From Arthrobacter frigidicola (lineage in GTDB: Bacteria > Actinomycetota > Actinomycetes > Actinomycetales > Micrococcaceae), in NCBI GenBank assembly GCA_003602285.1, contig QZVU01000005.1, forward strand, positions 62,001-126,000: a stretch of DNA of 64,000 bases, given 5' to 3'. The notes beneath the pieces are model-generated. The model saw nothing but the letters and a program-made list of their open reading frames with translations, searched no databases and was not told the origin of the DNA. The translations under genes were made by a program, and so were the position numbers. This document shows positions 24,498-32,464 of this stretch, piece after piece. Position 1 is the first letter of the stretch. Each line of letters starts with the position of its first letter.

Positions 24498-26036
24498 ATG
24501 ACCGGGCACGAACCGGCCCAGCCCCGGGCCGCTACGGATCCCCTCGACGGCACGCGCGTAGACGCAGCCGCCCCCTCTCCGCTGGCTGGGGAGGATACGG
24601 CTCCGCCGCCCGCGGACAGTGACGCCATCGACACCTCGCTGCGCAGTCCAGCGGAGCGGTCCCGCACCTTTATGGGGATTCTGGTGAACACCGGGATCGC
24701 CAACATCACCACCAGCTACCTGTGGTTCGCGCTGACGTTCTGGGTGTACCTGGAGACGCGCAATGTGATCGCTACCGGCGTGGTGGGTGGCGCGTACATG
24801 CTGCTCATCGCACTCTCCAGCATCAGCTTCGGCACCTACGTGGACCGCTACCGCAAGCTGGACGTGATGCGCTTCGCCGCCGGCTTCACTCTCTTCATGT
24901 TCGTGCTGTCCGGGATTATGTTCGCGCTGACGCCCACTCCGGCGCTGCTTGACCTGACCCGGCCGTGGTTCTGGGTCTTCACCCTGATCATCCTGATCGG
25001 TGCGGTGGTGGAAAACCTGCGCAATATCGCCCTCTCCACGACGGTCACCATCCTCATCGAGCCGGACCGGCGGGCCAATGCCAACGGGCTCGTGGGCATG
25101 GTGCAGGGCCTGATGTTCATCGTCACCTCCGTGCTCTCCGGGCTGTCGGTCGGGCTGCTGGGCATGGGCTGGACGATCGTCGTCGCCCTGGTCCTCACCG
25201 CGCTGGCCTTCGCCCACCTGCTGACCTTGCACATGCCCGAGGAGGTGCGTGCGGCGGCCACCGACGCGCACGGCGGGTTCGACCTGCGCGGCTCCCTGGC
25301 CGCCGTGCTTGCCGTATCCGGGCTGTTCGCGCTGATCCTGTTCTCCACGTTCAACAACTTCGTCGGCGGCGTGTACATGGCCTTGATGGACCCTTACGGT
25401 CTCGAGCTGTTCCCGGTGGAGCTGTGGGGTACCTTCTTCGCGCTCGGTGCTACCGGGTTCCTTGTGGGCGGTGCACTGATCGGGAAGTTCGGCCTCGGAG
25501 CCAACCCGCTGCGCACCATGCTGATCGCGGTCATCGTCATGGGGGTCCTCGGAGCGGTCTTCACGCTGCGCGAATGGGCGTGGCTGTATATCGCCGGGAT
25601 CTGGGCCTACCTCGTCCTCATACCCTTCGTTGAGGCGGCCGAGCAGACGGTCATCCAGCAGGTGGTGCCGCTGCAGCGGCAGGGCCGGGTGTTTGGGTTC
25701 GCCATGGCGTTCGAGTCAGCGGCCGCGCCGGTCACCGCATTCCTCATCGCCCCGATCGCGCAGTTCTGGATCATCCCGTATGCGCGCTCCGACGAGGGCG
25801 CCGCCCAGCTGGCCCCGCTGCTGGGCGAGGGCACCTCCCGCGGCATCGCCCTGGTGTTTCTGGTGGCCGGGATCATCCTGATCCTCGCGGCGCTAGCGGC
25901 CTTCCTGACCCCGGTCTACCGCCGGATCTCGGCCTCCTATGCGCAGACTGCCGCTGAGACAAAGGCTGCCGCGGAGGCAAAGGCTGGCGCGGAGGCAAAG
26001 GCTGGCGCGGACAGCGCTTCCCCGGCCGCCCAGTAA
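24498..26036 (+). CDS. Major facilitator superfamily transporter
   Basis: 512 residues with 12 predicted membrane segments from about residue 60 to 475. The loop after helix 2 has YVDRYRKLDVMR, the MFS motif A position, and the central loop spans about 255-275. The N-terminal 50 residues are hydrophilic and the C-terminal tail is a low-complexity Ala/Lys/Glu repeat. The family resembles proton-coupled drug or metabolite exporters (MFS_3/enterobactin exporter-like), but no substrate is indicated. It follows serB by 99 bases and has its own probable promoter. Confidence 0.85.
   Translation: MTGHEPAQPRAATDPLDGTRVDAAAPSPLAGEDTAPPPADSDAIDTSLRSPAERSRTFMGILVNTGIANITTSYLWFALTFWVYLETRNVIATGVVGGAYMLLIALSSISFGTYVDRYRKLDVMRFAAGFTLFMFVLSGIMFALTPTPALLDLTRPWFWVFTLIILIGAVVENLRNIALSTTVTILIEPDRRANANGLVGMVQGLMFIVTSVLSGLSVGLLGMGWTIVVALVLTALAFAHLLTLHMPEEVRAAATDAHGGFDLRGSLAAVLAVSGLFALILFSTFNNFVGGVYMALMDPYGLELFPVELWGTFFALGATGFLVGGALIGKFGLGANPLRTMLIAVIVMGVLGAVFTLREWAWLYIAGIWAYLVLIPFVEAAEQTVIQQVVPLQRQGRVFGFAMAFESAAAPVTAFLIAPIAQFWIIPYARSDEGAAQLAPLLGEGTSRGIALVFLVAGIILILAALAAFLTPVYRRISASYAQTAAETKAAAEAKAGAEAKAGADSASPAAQ
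25953..26006. repeat. Three 18-bp tandem repeats coding the MFS tail
   Basis: The unit GCGGAGGCAAAGGCTGGC occurs twice exactly and once with changes, coding three copies of a six-residue Ala-Glu-Ala-Lys-Ala-Gly unit at the C-terminus of the MFS protein. Copy number could vary by slippage. Confidence 0.85.
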
Positions 26037-26114
26037 GCGGGAGTACTTGGTGCGGCTCCGCGGAGCCCTGCTCCTCCGTGGGGCCGGGGTCCTCCGGCTG
26101 CCGGCGGGGCGAAG

Positions 26115-26672
26115 CTAATGCGCAAACTCTTCCCGCAGCAGTTCAAGGGCCGGATCCCCGGCGGCCAGGTGCATCTTTCCGGAGGGCGTGTCGACCGCCA
26201 GCACCTTCCAGCCCCGGCGAAGCTCGACCGGCCGCTTGCCCTCTTGTGCGATGACTCCTTCGAGGTTGTCGATACCCAAGTCGCGCGGCGCACCCAAGGG
26301 TGTCGGGCTCGGGTCACCGGAGGCGTCCTGCGGCTGGAACAGAAGCCTTGCGTCAATCACCTGACCCACCCCCGGATTCCACCGGTCCCGAAGGGATCCG
26401 GGGTGTGAGTCCGGATACCGGATTGCGCAGTCGAAGACCCCGCGGCTCAGGTCGGATGCAAGGCGCCGGGAACGTTCCACGGCCACCCGCCGGGACAAAA
26501 GGTAGCCGGCGCCGAGGCACACCAGGCCCGTCAGGCCCATCCTTGCCCAAAACCCGAAACCCAGGAACTCGAGGAGGTCCGAGACGATCAGGAACGGCGG
26601 AGCCGCAGCAAAGAGAAACACATACCCGGTCTTTTCCCATGTGCCAATCTTGGCGCGTTGAATGTCCCCCAT
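26115..26672 (-). CDS. Small membrane protein of unknown function
   Basis: 185 residues. A short hydrophilic start, two adjacent membrane helices (about 17-34 and 40-60), then a 120-residue soluble domain of mixed strands ending KVLAVDTPSGKMHLAAGD. I do not recognise it. The overall layout (two helices followed by a cytoplasmic beta-rich domain) resembles PH-like membrane proteins, which is only a structural guess. ATG 26672 is preceded by TACCCT six bases upstream, suggesting a leaderless transcript. Convergent with the MFS gene; about 78 bases between hold only a GC-rich palindrome (26054-26067). Confidence 0.6.
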   Translation of the reverse strand: MGDIQRAKIGTWEKTGYVFLFAAAPPFLIVSDLLEFLGFGFWARMGLTGLVCLGAGYLLSRRVAVERSRRLASDLSRGVFDCAIRYPDSHPGSLRDRWNPGVGQVIDARLLFQPQDASGDPSPTPLGAPRDLGIDNLEGVIAQEGKRPVELRRGWKVLAVDTPSGKMHLAAGDPALELLREEFAH

Positions 26673-26706
26673 CCGGCGAGGGTAGCTAAAAGTGCCGTGC
26701 ACGGAA

Positions 26707-26738
26707 AGGCCCGCCACCGGGTGTCCGGCGGCGGGCCT
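26707..26738 (-). terminator. Terminator of the SDR gene
   Basis: AGGCCCGCC (26707-26715) pairs with GGCGGGCCT (26730-26738), with an inner CCGG/CCGG stem closing a four-base loop. On the minus strand it follows the SDR stop codon by about 20 bases and is followed by a short T run. Confidence 0.8.
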
Positions 26739-26758
26739 CATTCAGGCAATTCCTGCAG

Positions 26759-27508
26759 TCAGCCCTGCGGCACGAAGCCGCGCGCTCCCCCGACCAGTTC
26801 GGTGTGGCCGGTCGGCACGTCGGCGGTGGCCATCTTCACGATCTCCGCGGCGAACTCCGCCACCGAGTAGAGTTTGCCCGCCTCGCTGCGCCGGGCCTCG
26901 ATCGCACCGGGCGCGGCACGGTCAAGCAGCGTTGCCGTCACTGTGCCCTCGATCATGTCGCCGGAGACGACGACGAGGCGGATGCCCTTGTCCTCGAGCA
27001 TCGGGATGAGGTCGCGCAGGGCGTCCTCGCCGGCGCGCTTGCTGCGGGCCACGGGCTCATAGGCATCCATGGTGGGCACGGTGTCGATGAAGTGCGCCTG
27101 GTGGCTGGTGACGAACACCACGCGGGAGCCGGCCGGCATGACCTCGGCGGCGGCCTCGAGCATATTGACCTGGGCGTCCCGGTTGAGCTTCAGCGCGTAG
27201 TCCTCGCCGACGCCGCTCTCCATCCCGCCCGAGGCGTTCAGCACCAGCAGGCCGAGCCCGCCGAAGTTGCTCACCGCGGCATCGACCAGGGCTGCCGGGC
27301 CCTCGGGGGTGGTCAGGTCCGCGCCCACGGCGACGGCGCGGCCGCCGGCGGCCTCAATCCCGGCGACCACTTTGTTGGCCCGGGGGGCCTTCTGCCGGTA
27401 GTTCACCACGACGGCCGCGCCTTCGGCGGCGAGCAGCTGGGCCACATCGGCCCCGATGCCCCGTGATGATCCGGTGACGATTGCTCCAATGCCGTCCAAA
27501 GCACCCAT
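26759..27508 (-). CDS. SDR-family oxidoreductase
   Basis: 249 residues with an SDR Rossmann fold: TGSSRGIG at the nucleotide site, NYRQ after strand 2 (suggesting NADPH) and LNASGG in place of the usual NNAG. The catalytic tetrad is altered: where YxxxK is expected there is AYEPVARSKRAGED, in which Tyr and Lys are seven residues apart. It may be a divergent enzyme. AAGGAG is six bases before ATG 27508. It follows fabG on the same strand after a 97-base gap with two hairpins. Confidence 0.82.
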   Translation of the reverse strand: MGALDGIGAIVTGSSRGIGADVAQLLAAEGAAVVVNYRQKAPRANKVVAGIEAAGGRAVAVGADLTTPEGPAALVDAAVSNFGGLGLLVLNASGGMESGVGEDYALKLNRDAQVNMLEAAAEVMPAGSRVVFVTSHQAHFIDTVPTMDAYEPVARSKRAGEDALRDLIPMLEDKGIRLVVVSGDMIEGTVTATLLDRAAPGAIEARRSEAGKLYSVAEFAAEIVKMATADVPTGHTELVGGARGFVPQG

Positions 27509-27523
27509 GACTACTCCTTCTTG

Positions 27524-27590
27524 GCGCGGGCTGGTTCCCGCGCATCGTGACTTCGCGTTTCCGGTGCGGCGGCAGCGGACGCTGCCGCCG
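27524..27590 (-). promoter_or_regulatory. Two hairpins between fabG and the SDR gene
   Basis: In transcript order, CGGCGGCAGC pairs with GCTGCCGCCG (27567-27590, four-base loop), then GCGCGGG pairs with CCCGCGC (27524-27543, six-base loop). Neither has a T run. They may protect or partly attenuate the message between the two genes. Confidence 0.5.
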
Positions 27591-27605
27591 GAATGCTGGT
27601 GGGGC

Positions 27606-28343
27606 CTAGTGGCCCATGCCGAGGCCGCCGTCGACCGGGATGACGGCGCCGGAGATGTAGCCGGCCTCCTCGCTGGCAACCCAGCGCACCACCTTCGCCA
27701 CCTCGTCCGGGGACGCGAAGCGCCCGGCGGGGATGGTGGCGAGGTAGCTCTTGCGGGTGTCCTCGGGAAGCTCCGCCGTCATGTCGGTGTCGATGAAGCC
27801 CGGCGCGATGACGTTCGCGGTGATGCCGCGGGAGCCCAGTTCGCGGGTGAGCGAGCGGGCGATCCCGACCAGCCCGGCCTTGGAGGCGGAGTAGTTGATC
27901 TGGCCGGGGGCGCCGTAGAGGCCGGTCACCGAGGAGATCAGGACAACGCGCCCGCGGCGCAGCCGGATCATGCCCTTGGATGCGCGCTTGATCACCCGGA
28001 ACGCGCCGGTGAGGTTCGTGTCGATGACGTCGGTGAAGTCGGTTTCGCTCATACGCAGCAGCAGGGTGTCACGGGTGATGCCGGCGTTGGCGACGAGCAC
28101 CTCGACCGGCCCGTGGGCGGCTTCGACCTCGGTGAATGCCGCGTCGAGTTGCTCCTCGCTCGTCACGTCGGCCTTCACGCCCAGCAGACCCTCGGGAACC
28201 TCGCCGCTGCGGTAGGTGATCGCCACCTTGTCCCCGTTGGCAAGGAACGCATTCGCGATGGCAAGCCCGATGCCCCGGTTGCCTCCCGTGACGAGGACGC
28301 TGCGTCCGGGCCTTTCTTCATCGCTGCGATTTGTTTCCTGCAC
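27606..28343 (-). CDS. fabG: 3-oxoacyl-ACP reductase
   Basis: 245 residues, a standard FabG: TGGNRGIG at the N-terminus, the NAGITRD segment, catalytic Ser (LISSVTGLYG), YSASKAG and PGFIDTDMT, ending in the usual short VPVDGG-type sequence. It reduces 3-oxoacyl-ACP in fatty-acid elongation. GTG 28343 has GGAGG six bases upstream. A TTGACA hexamer (28389-28394, minus strand) is the likely -35 box, though the -10 is poor. Divergent from the DUF3099 gene. Confidence 0.93.
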   Translation of the reverse strand: MQETNRSDEERPGRSVLVTGGNRGIGLAIANAFLANGDKVAITYRSGEVPEGLLGVKADVTSEEQLDAAFTEVEAAHGPVEVLVANAGITRDTLLLRMSETDFTDVIDTNLTGAFRVIKRASKGMIRLRRGRVVLISSVTGLYGAPGQINYSASKAGLVGIARSLTRELGSRGITANVIAPGFIDTDMTAELPEDTRKSYLATIPAGRFASPDEVAKVVRWVASEEAGYISGAVIPVDGGLGMGH

Positions 28344-28430
28344 AGGGATCCTCCGCTTCTCGCTACACGTTGTTACTTAACGAACTCATGTCAAAGTGTC
28401 CCGTCGATCCTAGCCGCGAGGCAGCCAACT

Positions 28431-28458
28431 TTAACAACGGGCAGTGGGATGAGATAAT
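28431..28458 (+). promoter_or_regulatory. Promoter for the DUF3099 operon
   Basis: TTAACA (28431-28436) and GATAAT (28453-28458) are 16 bases apart and lie just before the ribosome-binding site of the gene at 28482. Confidence 0.6.
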
Positions 28459-28481
28459 GGACGAAGCCCCTTGGGAGTGGA

Positions 28482-28925
28482 ATGAGCAAGCAGACCAGGC
28501 ACAGCAGGCACGATACCGACGTTCACAGCATTTCCGACGCCCGGGAGTCCCACACCGACGAAATGCGCTCGCGCATGATCAAGTACTCGATCTCAATGGG
28601 CATTCGAATGATCTGCCTCATCCTCGTCTTCCTCGTCGAAGGGTGGATGGTGTGGGTTGTGATTGCGGGCGCGGTGCTCCTGCCCTACTTCGCCGTCATC
28701 ATCGCCAATGGAGGCAGCGACACCAGCGACATCCGCCATACCGACGCCCTGCTTGACCGCGCGCCGGTGCGCGAGATCGAAGCCTCGACCGGCACGGTTG
28801 AGACGGAGGACCTCGGTCCGCAGATCCTGGCCGGGGAGATCATCGAGGAGGAGCGTTTGGCACCCATCGATGACACCAATGAAAACGATGATCCGCTGCG
28901 CGGAAGGACGGACACCGCCGCGTGA
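28482..28925 (+). CDS. DUF3099 membrane protein
   Basis: 147 residues. A hydrophilic N-terminus with SISDARESHTDEMRSRM, the DUF3099 hallmark, then two closely spaced membrane helices (about 42-58 and 62-78) and an acidic C-terminal tail. The function is unknown; the family is confined to actinobacteria as far as I know. GGGAGTGG precedes ATG 28482. Its stop overlaps the next gene, so the three genes up to SURF1 are one operon. Confidence 0.88.
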   Translation: MSKQTRHSRHDTDVHSISDARESHTDEMRSRMIKYSISMGIRMICLILVFLVEGWMVWVVIAGAVLLPYFAVIIANGGSDTSDIRHTDALLDRAPVREIEASTGTVETEDLGPQILAGEIIEEERLAPIDDTNENDDPLRGRTDTAA

Positions 28926-29179
28926 GCACACCCGGTTTCAACATCTTCGACTCCCTCTCGGGTGCCCCTCAGCAGGCGGCCGAATCGACGGTCTGCTCGC
29001 GGAAGGGCTGCCGCGAGGCGGCCGAGTGGCAGCTCCTGTGGAACAACCCCCGCATCCACACTCCTGAGCGCCGAAAGGCGTGGGCCGCCTGCTCCGCCCA
29101 TGTCGAGTGGCTCCAGGACTACCTCCAGGTCCGCGGGCTCTGGAAAGAGACAGTAACCCTGGCCGGCGGTGCGTCCTAG
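28922..29179 (+). CDS. Small protein with putative Cys/His metal site
   Basis: 85 residues. Cys at CSRKGC (about 25 and 30) and a later CSAH give a CxxxxC...CxxH arrangement that could bind zinc. The middle, WQLLWNNPRIHTPERRKAWAAC, is strongly conserved-looking in actinobacterial homologues found beside SURF1, some of which I recall being labelled acetone carboxylase, which is almost surely wrong. The GTG start overlaps the DUF3099 stop by three bases and SURF1 follows without a gap. A role in cytochrome oxidase assembly is suggested only by position. Confidence 0.75.
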   Translation: MSTPGFNIFDSLSGAPQQAAESTVCSRKGCREAAEWQLLWNNPRIHTPERRKAWAACSAHVEWLQDYLQVRGLWKETVTLAGGAS

Positions 29180-30007
29180 GTGTACCGGTTCCTGATCTCC
29201 CGCCGCTGGCTCGCCTGGTTCGCGCTGGTGACTGCGTTGGCGGCGGCCTGCGCCGCCCTGGGCATGTGGCAGCTGGAGCGGCGTAACGCCGTAGTGTCCG
29301 ATATCGGACGCATCGAGGCGAACTACGAGCAAGCCCCCGTGACCTACGAAGAAGGCACAACCGACTTCGCCACCTACGATCCCCTGCGGGAATGGACTCC
29401 GGTAAAGCTCACCGGGGAATACGACACCGCGGGGCAGGTCGTGGTGCGCAACCGCCCGATGAACGGCCAGCCCGGCTACGAGGTGCTCACTCCCCTGCGC
29501 CTCGCTGACGGTACGGCGGTCATCATCGACCGGGGCTGGCTGCCCATCGGCAATGACCGGGCCGGGCGGCCGGATTCAATTCCTGCACCGCCGGAGGGAA
29601 CCGTCACCGTCACGGCGCGCATCAAGCCGGGCGAGCCGGCGCTGAACCGGGGCGCCCCCGAGGGCCAGGTCGCCTCGATCGACCTCAAGGGGTACGCCGC
29701 GAAGCTCGGCTACCCGGTGCAGACCGGCGCGTACGGGCTGATGGCCGCCGAGGATCCCGCGCCGGCCGCCGCGCCCGCGCAGTTCCCCAAGCCGTCCCTG
29801 AACGAGGGACCGCATCTTTCCTACTCCCTGCAGTGGTTCGCGTTCGGCGTGCTGCTCTTCGTCGGACTCGGCTATGCCGCCCGGCAGCAGGCCCGCCTGG
29901 ACCGCGAGGAGGCGGGGGGCCGGCCGGAGCCGTCCCGGCGTCCCGGGCGGCGTCCCACGGCCGAGGAGGCCGAGGACGCGCTCCTCGACGCCCAGGGCTA
30001 CCGCTGA
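29180..30007 (+). CDS. SURF1-family cytochrome oxidase assembly protein
   Basis: 275 residues with the SURF1 layout: an N-terminal membrane helix (about 10-30, ending GMWQLERR), an external beta-rich domain with REWTPVKLTGEYD, RNRPMNGQPGYEVLTPL and DRGWLP, then a second helix (about 215-235) preceded by HLSYSLQWFAFG. SURF1 helps insert heme a into cytochrome oxidase subunit I. The GTG start touches the preceding TAG. The C-terminal 40 residues are charged and low complexity. Confidence 0.92.
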   Translation: MYRFLISRRWLAWFALVTALAAACAALGMWQLERRNAVVSDIGRIEANYEQAPVTYEEGTTDFATYDPLREWTPVKLTGEYDTAGQVVVRNRPMNGQPGYEVLTPLRLADGTAVIIDRGWLPIGNDRAGRPDSIPAPPEGTVTVTARIKPGEPALNRGAPEGQVASIDLKGYAAKLGYPVQTGAYGLMAAEDPAPAAAPAQFPKPSLNEGPHLSYSLQWFAFGVLLFVGLGYAARQQARLDREEAGGRPEPSRRPGRRPTAEEAEDALLDAQGYR

Positions 30008-30011
30008 GCCG

Positions 30012-31610
30012 TTAGGCCAGCGTCACGAGGTCGAGGTAGTCCTCGTTCCAGAGGTCCTCGACGCCGTCCGGCAGCAGCACGACCCGCTCGGGCTTGAGGG
30101 CCTCGACAGCGCCCTCGTCGTGGCTGACCATGACGACGGCGCCGGTGTAGTTGGCCAGCGCCCCGAGGATCTCCGCCCGGCTGGCGGGGTCGAGGTTGTT
30201 GGTCGGTTCGTCAAGCAGCAGGACGTTCGCCGAGGACGCCACGATGGTCGCCAGCGCCAGGCGCGTCTTCTCACCGCCGGAAAGCACCCCGGCGGGCTTC
30301 TCGACGTCGTCCCCCGAGAACAGGAACGATCCCAGGATGCCGCGCACCTCGGCGTCCTTCATATCCGGTGCCGCGCTCTTCATGTTCTCGAGCACCGTCC
30401 GCTCGGTATCGAGCGTCTCGTGTTCCTGCGCGTAGTAGCCGACCTTGAGGCCGTGGCCCGGGATCACCCGGCCCGTATCGGGGGTGTCGACTCCGGCTAG
30501 CATGCGCAGCAGGGTCGTCTTTCCCGCACCGTTGAGCCCGAGGATGACCACCTTTGAGCCGCGGTCGATCGCCAGGTCCACGTCGGTGAAAATCTCGAGC
30601 GACCCGAAGGACTTGCTGAGGCCCTCGGCGGTCATCGGGGTCTTGCCCGAAGGTGAGGGGTCCGGGAACCGCAGCGCTGCGACGCGGTCGCTGGCACGGA
30701 CCGCATCGAGGCCGCCCAGCAGCCGCTCGGCGCGCTTGGCCATGTTCTGGGCCGCGACGGCCTTCGTGGCCTTGGCGCGCATCTTATTGGCCTGGTCCAT
30801 CAGGACCTGGGCCTTCTTCTCGGCGTTGGCGCGCTCCCGCTTACGGGCACGCTCGTCGGTCTCACGCTGCTGCTGGTACCGCTTCCAGCCCATGTTGTAG
30901 ATGTCGATGGTGGCCCGGTTCGCGTCAAGGTGGAACACCTTGTTCACCGTGGCCTCGAGCAGGTCGACGTCGTGGCTGATCACGATCAGCCCGCCCTGGT
31001 GGGTGCGCAGGAATTCGCGCAGCCAGGTGATGGAGTCGGCGTCGAGGTGGTTCGTCGGTTCGTCAAGGAGCATCGTCTCGGCGCCCGAGTACAGGATGCG
31101 GGCCAGTTCCACACGACGGCGCTGGCCGCCGGAGAGCGTGCGCAGCGGCTGGTTCAGGATGCGTTCGGGCAGGGCGAGGTTGGAGGAGATCGCCGCGGCC
31201 TCGGCCTCGGCGGCGTAGCCGCCGCCCGCGAGGAACGCGGCTTCGATCCGGTCATAGCGGTTCATCGCCTTGGACCGGACCGAGGTGTTCTCACTGGCCA
31301 TGTCCTCCTGAGCCTGCCGGAGGTCGCGGACCACGGTATCGAGGTTGCGCGCGGAGAGGATCCGGTCGCGGGCGAGCTGGTCCATGTCAGGAGTGCGGGG
31401 GTCCTGCGGCAGGTAGCCGATCTCCCCGGTGCGGGAGACCGAGCCGGCCGCCGGCAGGGATTCGCCGGCGAGGACCTTGGTCATGGTGGTCTTGCCGGCG
31501 CCGTTCCGGCCGACGAGGCCGATCTTGTCGCCGCGGTCCACGCGGAAGGACACCGACTCCATCAGCAGCCGGGCTCCTGCTCGCAGCTCCAGGTTCGATA
31601 CGGTAATCAA
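30012..31610 (-). CDS. ABC-F family ribosome-associated ATPase
   Basis: 532 residues with two ABC domains and no membrane segment. Walker A motifs are GRNGAGKTT (34-42) and GLNGAGKTT; signatures are LSGGQRRR and LSGGEKTR; Walker B LLDEPTNHLD and LLDEPTNNLD. The linker between the domains is long, basic and coiled (RETDERARKRERANAEKK). ABC-F proteins act at the ribosomal E site in translation or antibiotic protection. I chose TTG 31610 with AAAGG upstream. An in-frame ATG at 31652 would add 14 residues and lies close to a TAGATT hexamer. Convergent with SURF1 across four bases. Confidence 0.9.
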   Translation of the reverse strand: MITVSNLELRAGARLLMESVSFRVDRGDKIGLVGRNGAGKTTMTKVLAGESLPAAGSVSRTGEIGYLPQDPRTPDMDQLARDRILSARNLDTVVRDLRQAQEDMASENTSVRSKAMNRYDRIEAAFLAGGGYAAEAEAAAISSNLALPERILNQPLRTLSGGQRRRVELARILYSGAETMLLDEPTNHLDADSITWLREFLRTHQGGLIVISHDVDLLEATVNKVFHLDANRATIDIYNMGWKRYQQQRETDERARKRERANAEKKAQVLMDQANKMRAKATKAVAAQNMAKRAERLLGGLDAVRASDRVAALRFPDPSPSGKTPMTAEGLSKSFGSLEIFTDVDLAIDRGSKVVILGLNGAGKTTLLRMLAGVDTPDTGRVIPGHGLKVGYYAQEHETLDTERTVLENMKSAAPDMKDAEVRGILGSFLFSGDDVEKPAGVLSGGEKTRLALATIVASSANVLLLDEPTNNLDPASRAEILGALANYTGAVVMVSHDEGAVEALKPERVVLLPDGVEDLWNEDYLDLVTLA

Positions 31611-31629
31611 TTCCGTGGCCTTTCGGTGC

Positions 31630-31648
31630 CCCTGTGCGCTGCACAGGG
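31630..31648 (-). promoter_or_regulatory. Stem-loop upstream of the ABC-F gene
   Basis: CCCTGTGC (31630-31637) and GCACAGGG (31641-31648) pair perfectly around GCT. On the minus strand this lies 20 bases before TTG 31610. On the plus strand it is followed by ACATTTTTG, but no plus-strand gene precedes it. ABC-F genes are often controlled by leader attenuation; that is only a possibility here. Confidence 0.45.
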
Positions 31649-31789
31649 ACATTTTTGTCGATAATCTACAAAGGAATGTTGCGGGTCCGGCGCTATTCTC
31701 GGGATGAGACGCGACGCAGTTGTCGCATCGCCACAAGGCCGCATCCACTCCGGATGCTGCCTAGATCCGATACCGCGAGGAAGAAACCC

Positions 31790-32464
31790 ATGAGCCAGGC
31801 CCACCCGAGTTCCTCCGGGGCAGCTGTCGCATCCCGTCGGCGCGCCCGGAAGCGGTGGAATTCCACCGATCTGTCGTTGATCGCAGTCTTCGCCGCGCTT
31901 ATTGCCGCCCTCGCAATCGTACCCGGTATCCCGGTCGGCGCGCTCGGGGTGCCGATTACACTGCAGACCCTCGGCGTGATGCTCGCCGGGGTGGTCCTCG
32001 GTCCCGGCCGGGGTGGAGCCGCCGTCGGGCTGTATGTCCTGGCGGGGCTGGCCGGCCTGCCGATCTTCAGCGGCTTCCGCGGCGGCCTTGCCGTCCTCGC
32101 GGGACCGTCCGCCGGCTACCTGATCGCCTTCCCGCTGGCCGCGATGCTCGCCGGTTTCCTCGCCGCCGCGCTTCTCCGCCGGACCCGCAGGTTCCGCGTG
32201 GGCGTGCTGTTTCTTGCCTGCTTCACAGCGAGCCTCCTGCTCATCCACCCGCTCGGAATCACCGGGCTGGTGGTCAACGGCGGTTTGAGCGTAGGAGATG
32301 CGATCGCCACCGATGCCGTCTTCCTGCCCGGAGACGTTATCAAGAACCTCCTCGCGGCCGGTATCGCGGCTGCGGTGCACCGGGCTTTCCCCCGGCTGGT
32401 GCCGCGCACAGGCGCCGATGGGCCCGGGCACGGTGGCAATGAGGGCGCCGCACGCACCGCATGA
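31790..32464 (+). CDS. bioY: Biotin transporter S-component
   Basis: 224 residues with a basic N-terminus (RRRARKRW) and six membrane helices. LGVPITLQTLGVMLAG and the AGPSAGYLIAFP segment are BioY signatures, forming the biotin-binding part of an energy-coupling-factor transporter. GAGGAAG is seven bases before ATG 31790. The stop overlaps bioM. The upstream 140 bases contain a possible -10 TATTCT (31694-31699) and a weak GCGAC/GTCGC repeat, but no recognisable BioQ or BirA site. Confidence 0.93.
   Translation: MSQAHPSSSGAAVASRRRARKRWNSTDLSLIAVFAALIAALAIVPGIPVGALGVPITLQTLGVMLAGVVLGPGRGGAAVGLYVLAGLAGLPIFSGFRGGLAVLAGPSAGYLIAFPLAAMLAGFLAAALLRRTRRFRVGVLFLACFTASLLLIHPLGITGLVVNGGLSVGDAIATDAVFLPGDVIKNLLAAGIAAAVHRAFPRLVPRTGADGPGHGGNEGAARTA

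Noticed and set aside
23493-25271. 592-codon frame antisense to serB and the MFS gene
   Set aside because: Spans two real genes and their promoter; composition is typical of a shadow frame.
26054-26067. 14-base perfect GC palindrome between convergent genes
   Set aside because: No loop and no T run; too short and GC-rich to call a terminator with confidence.
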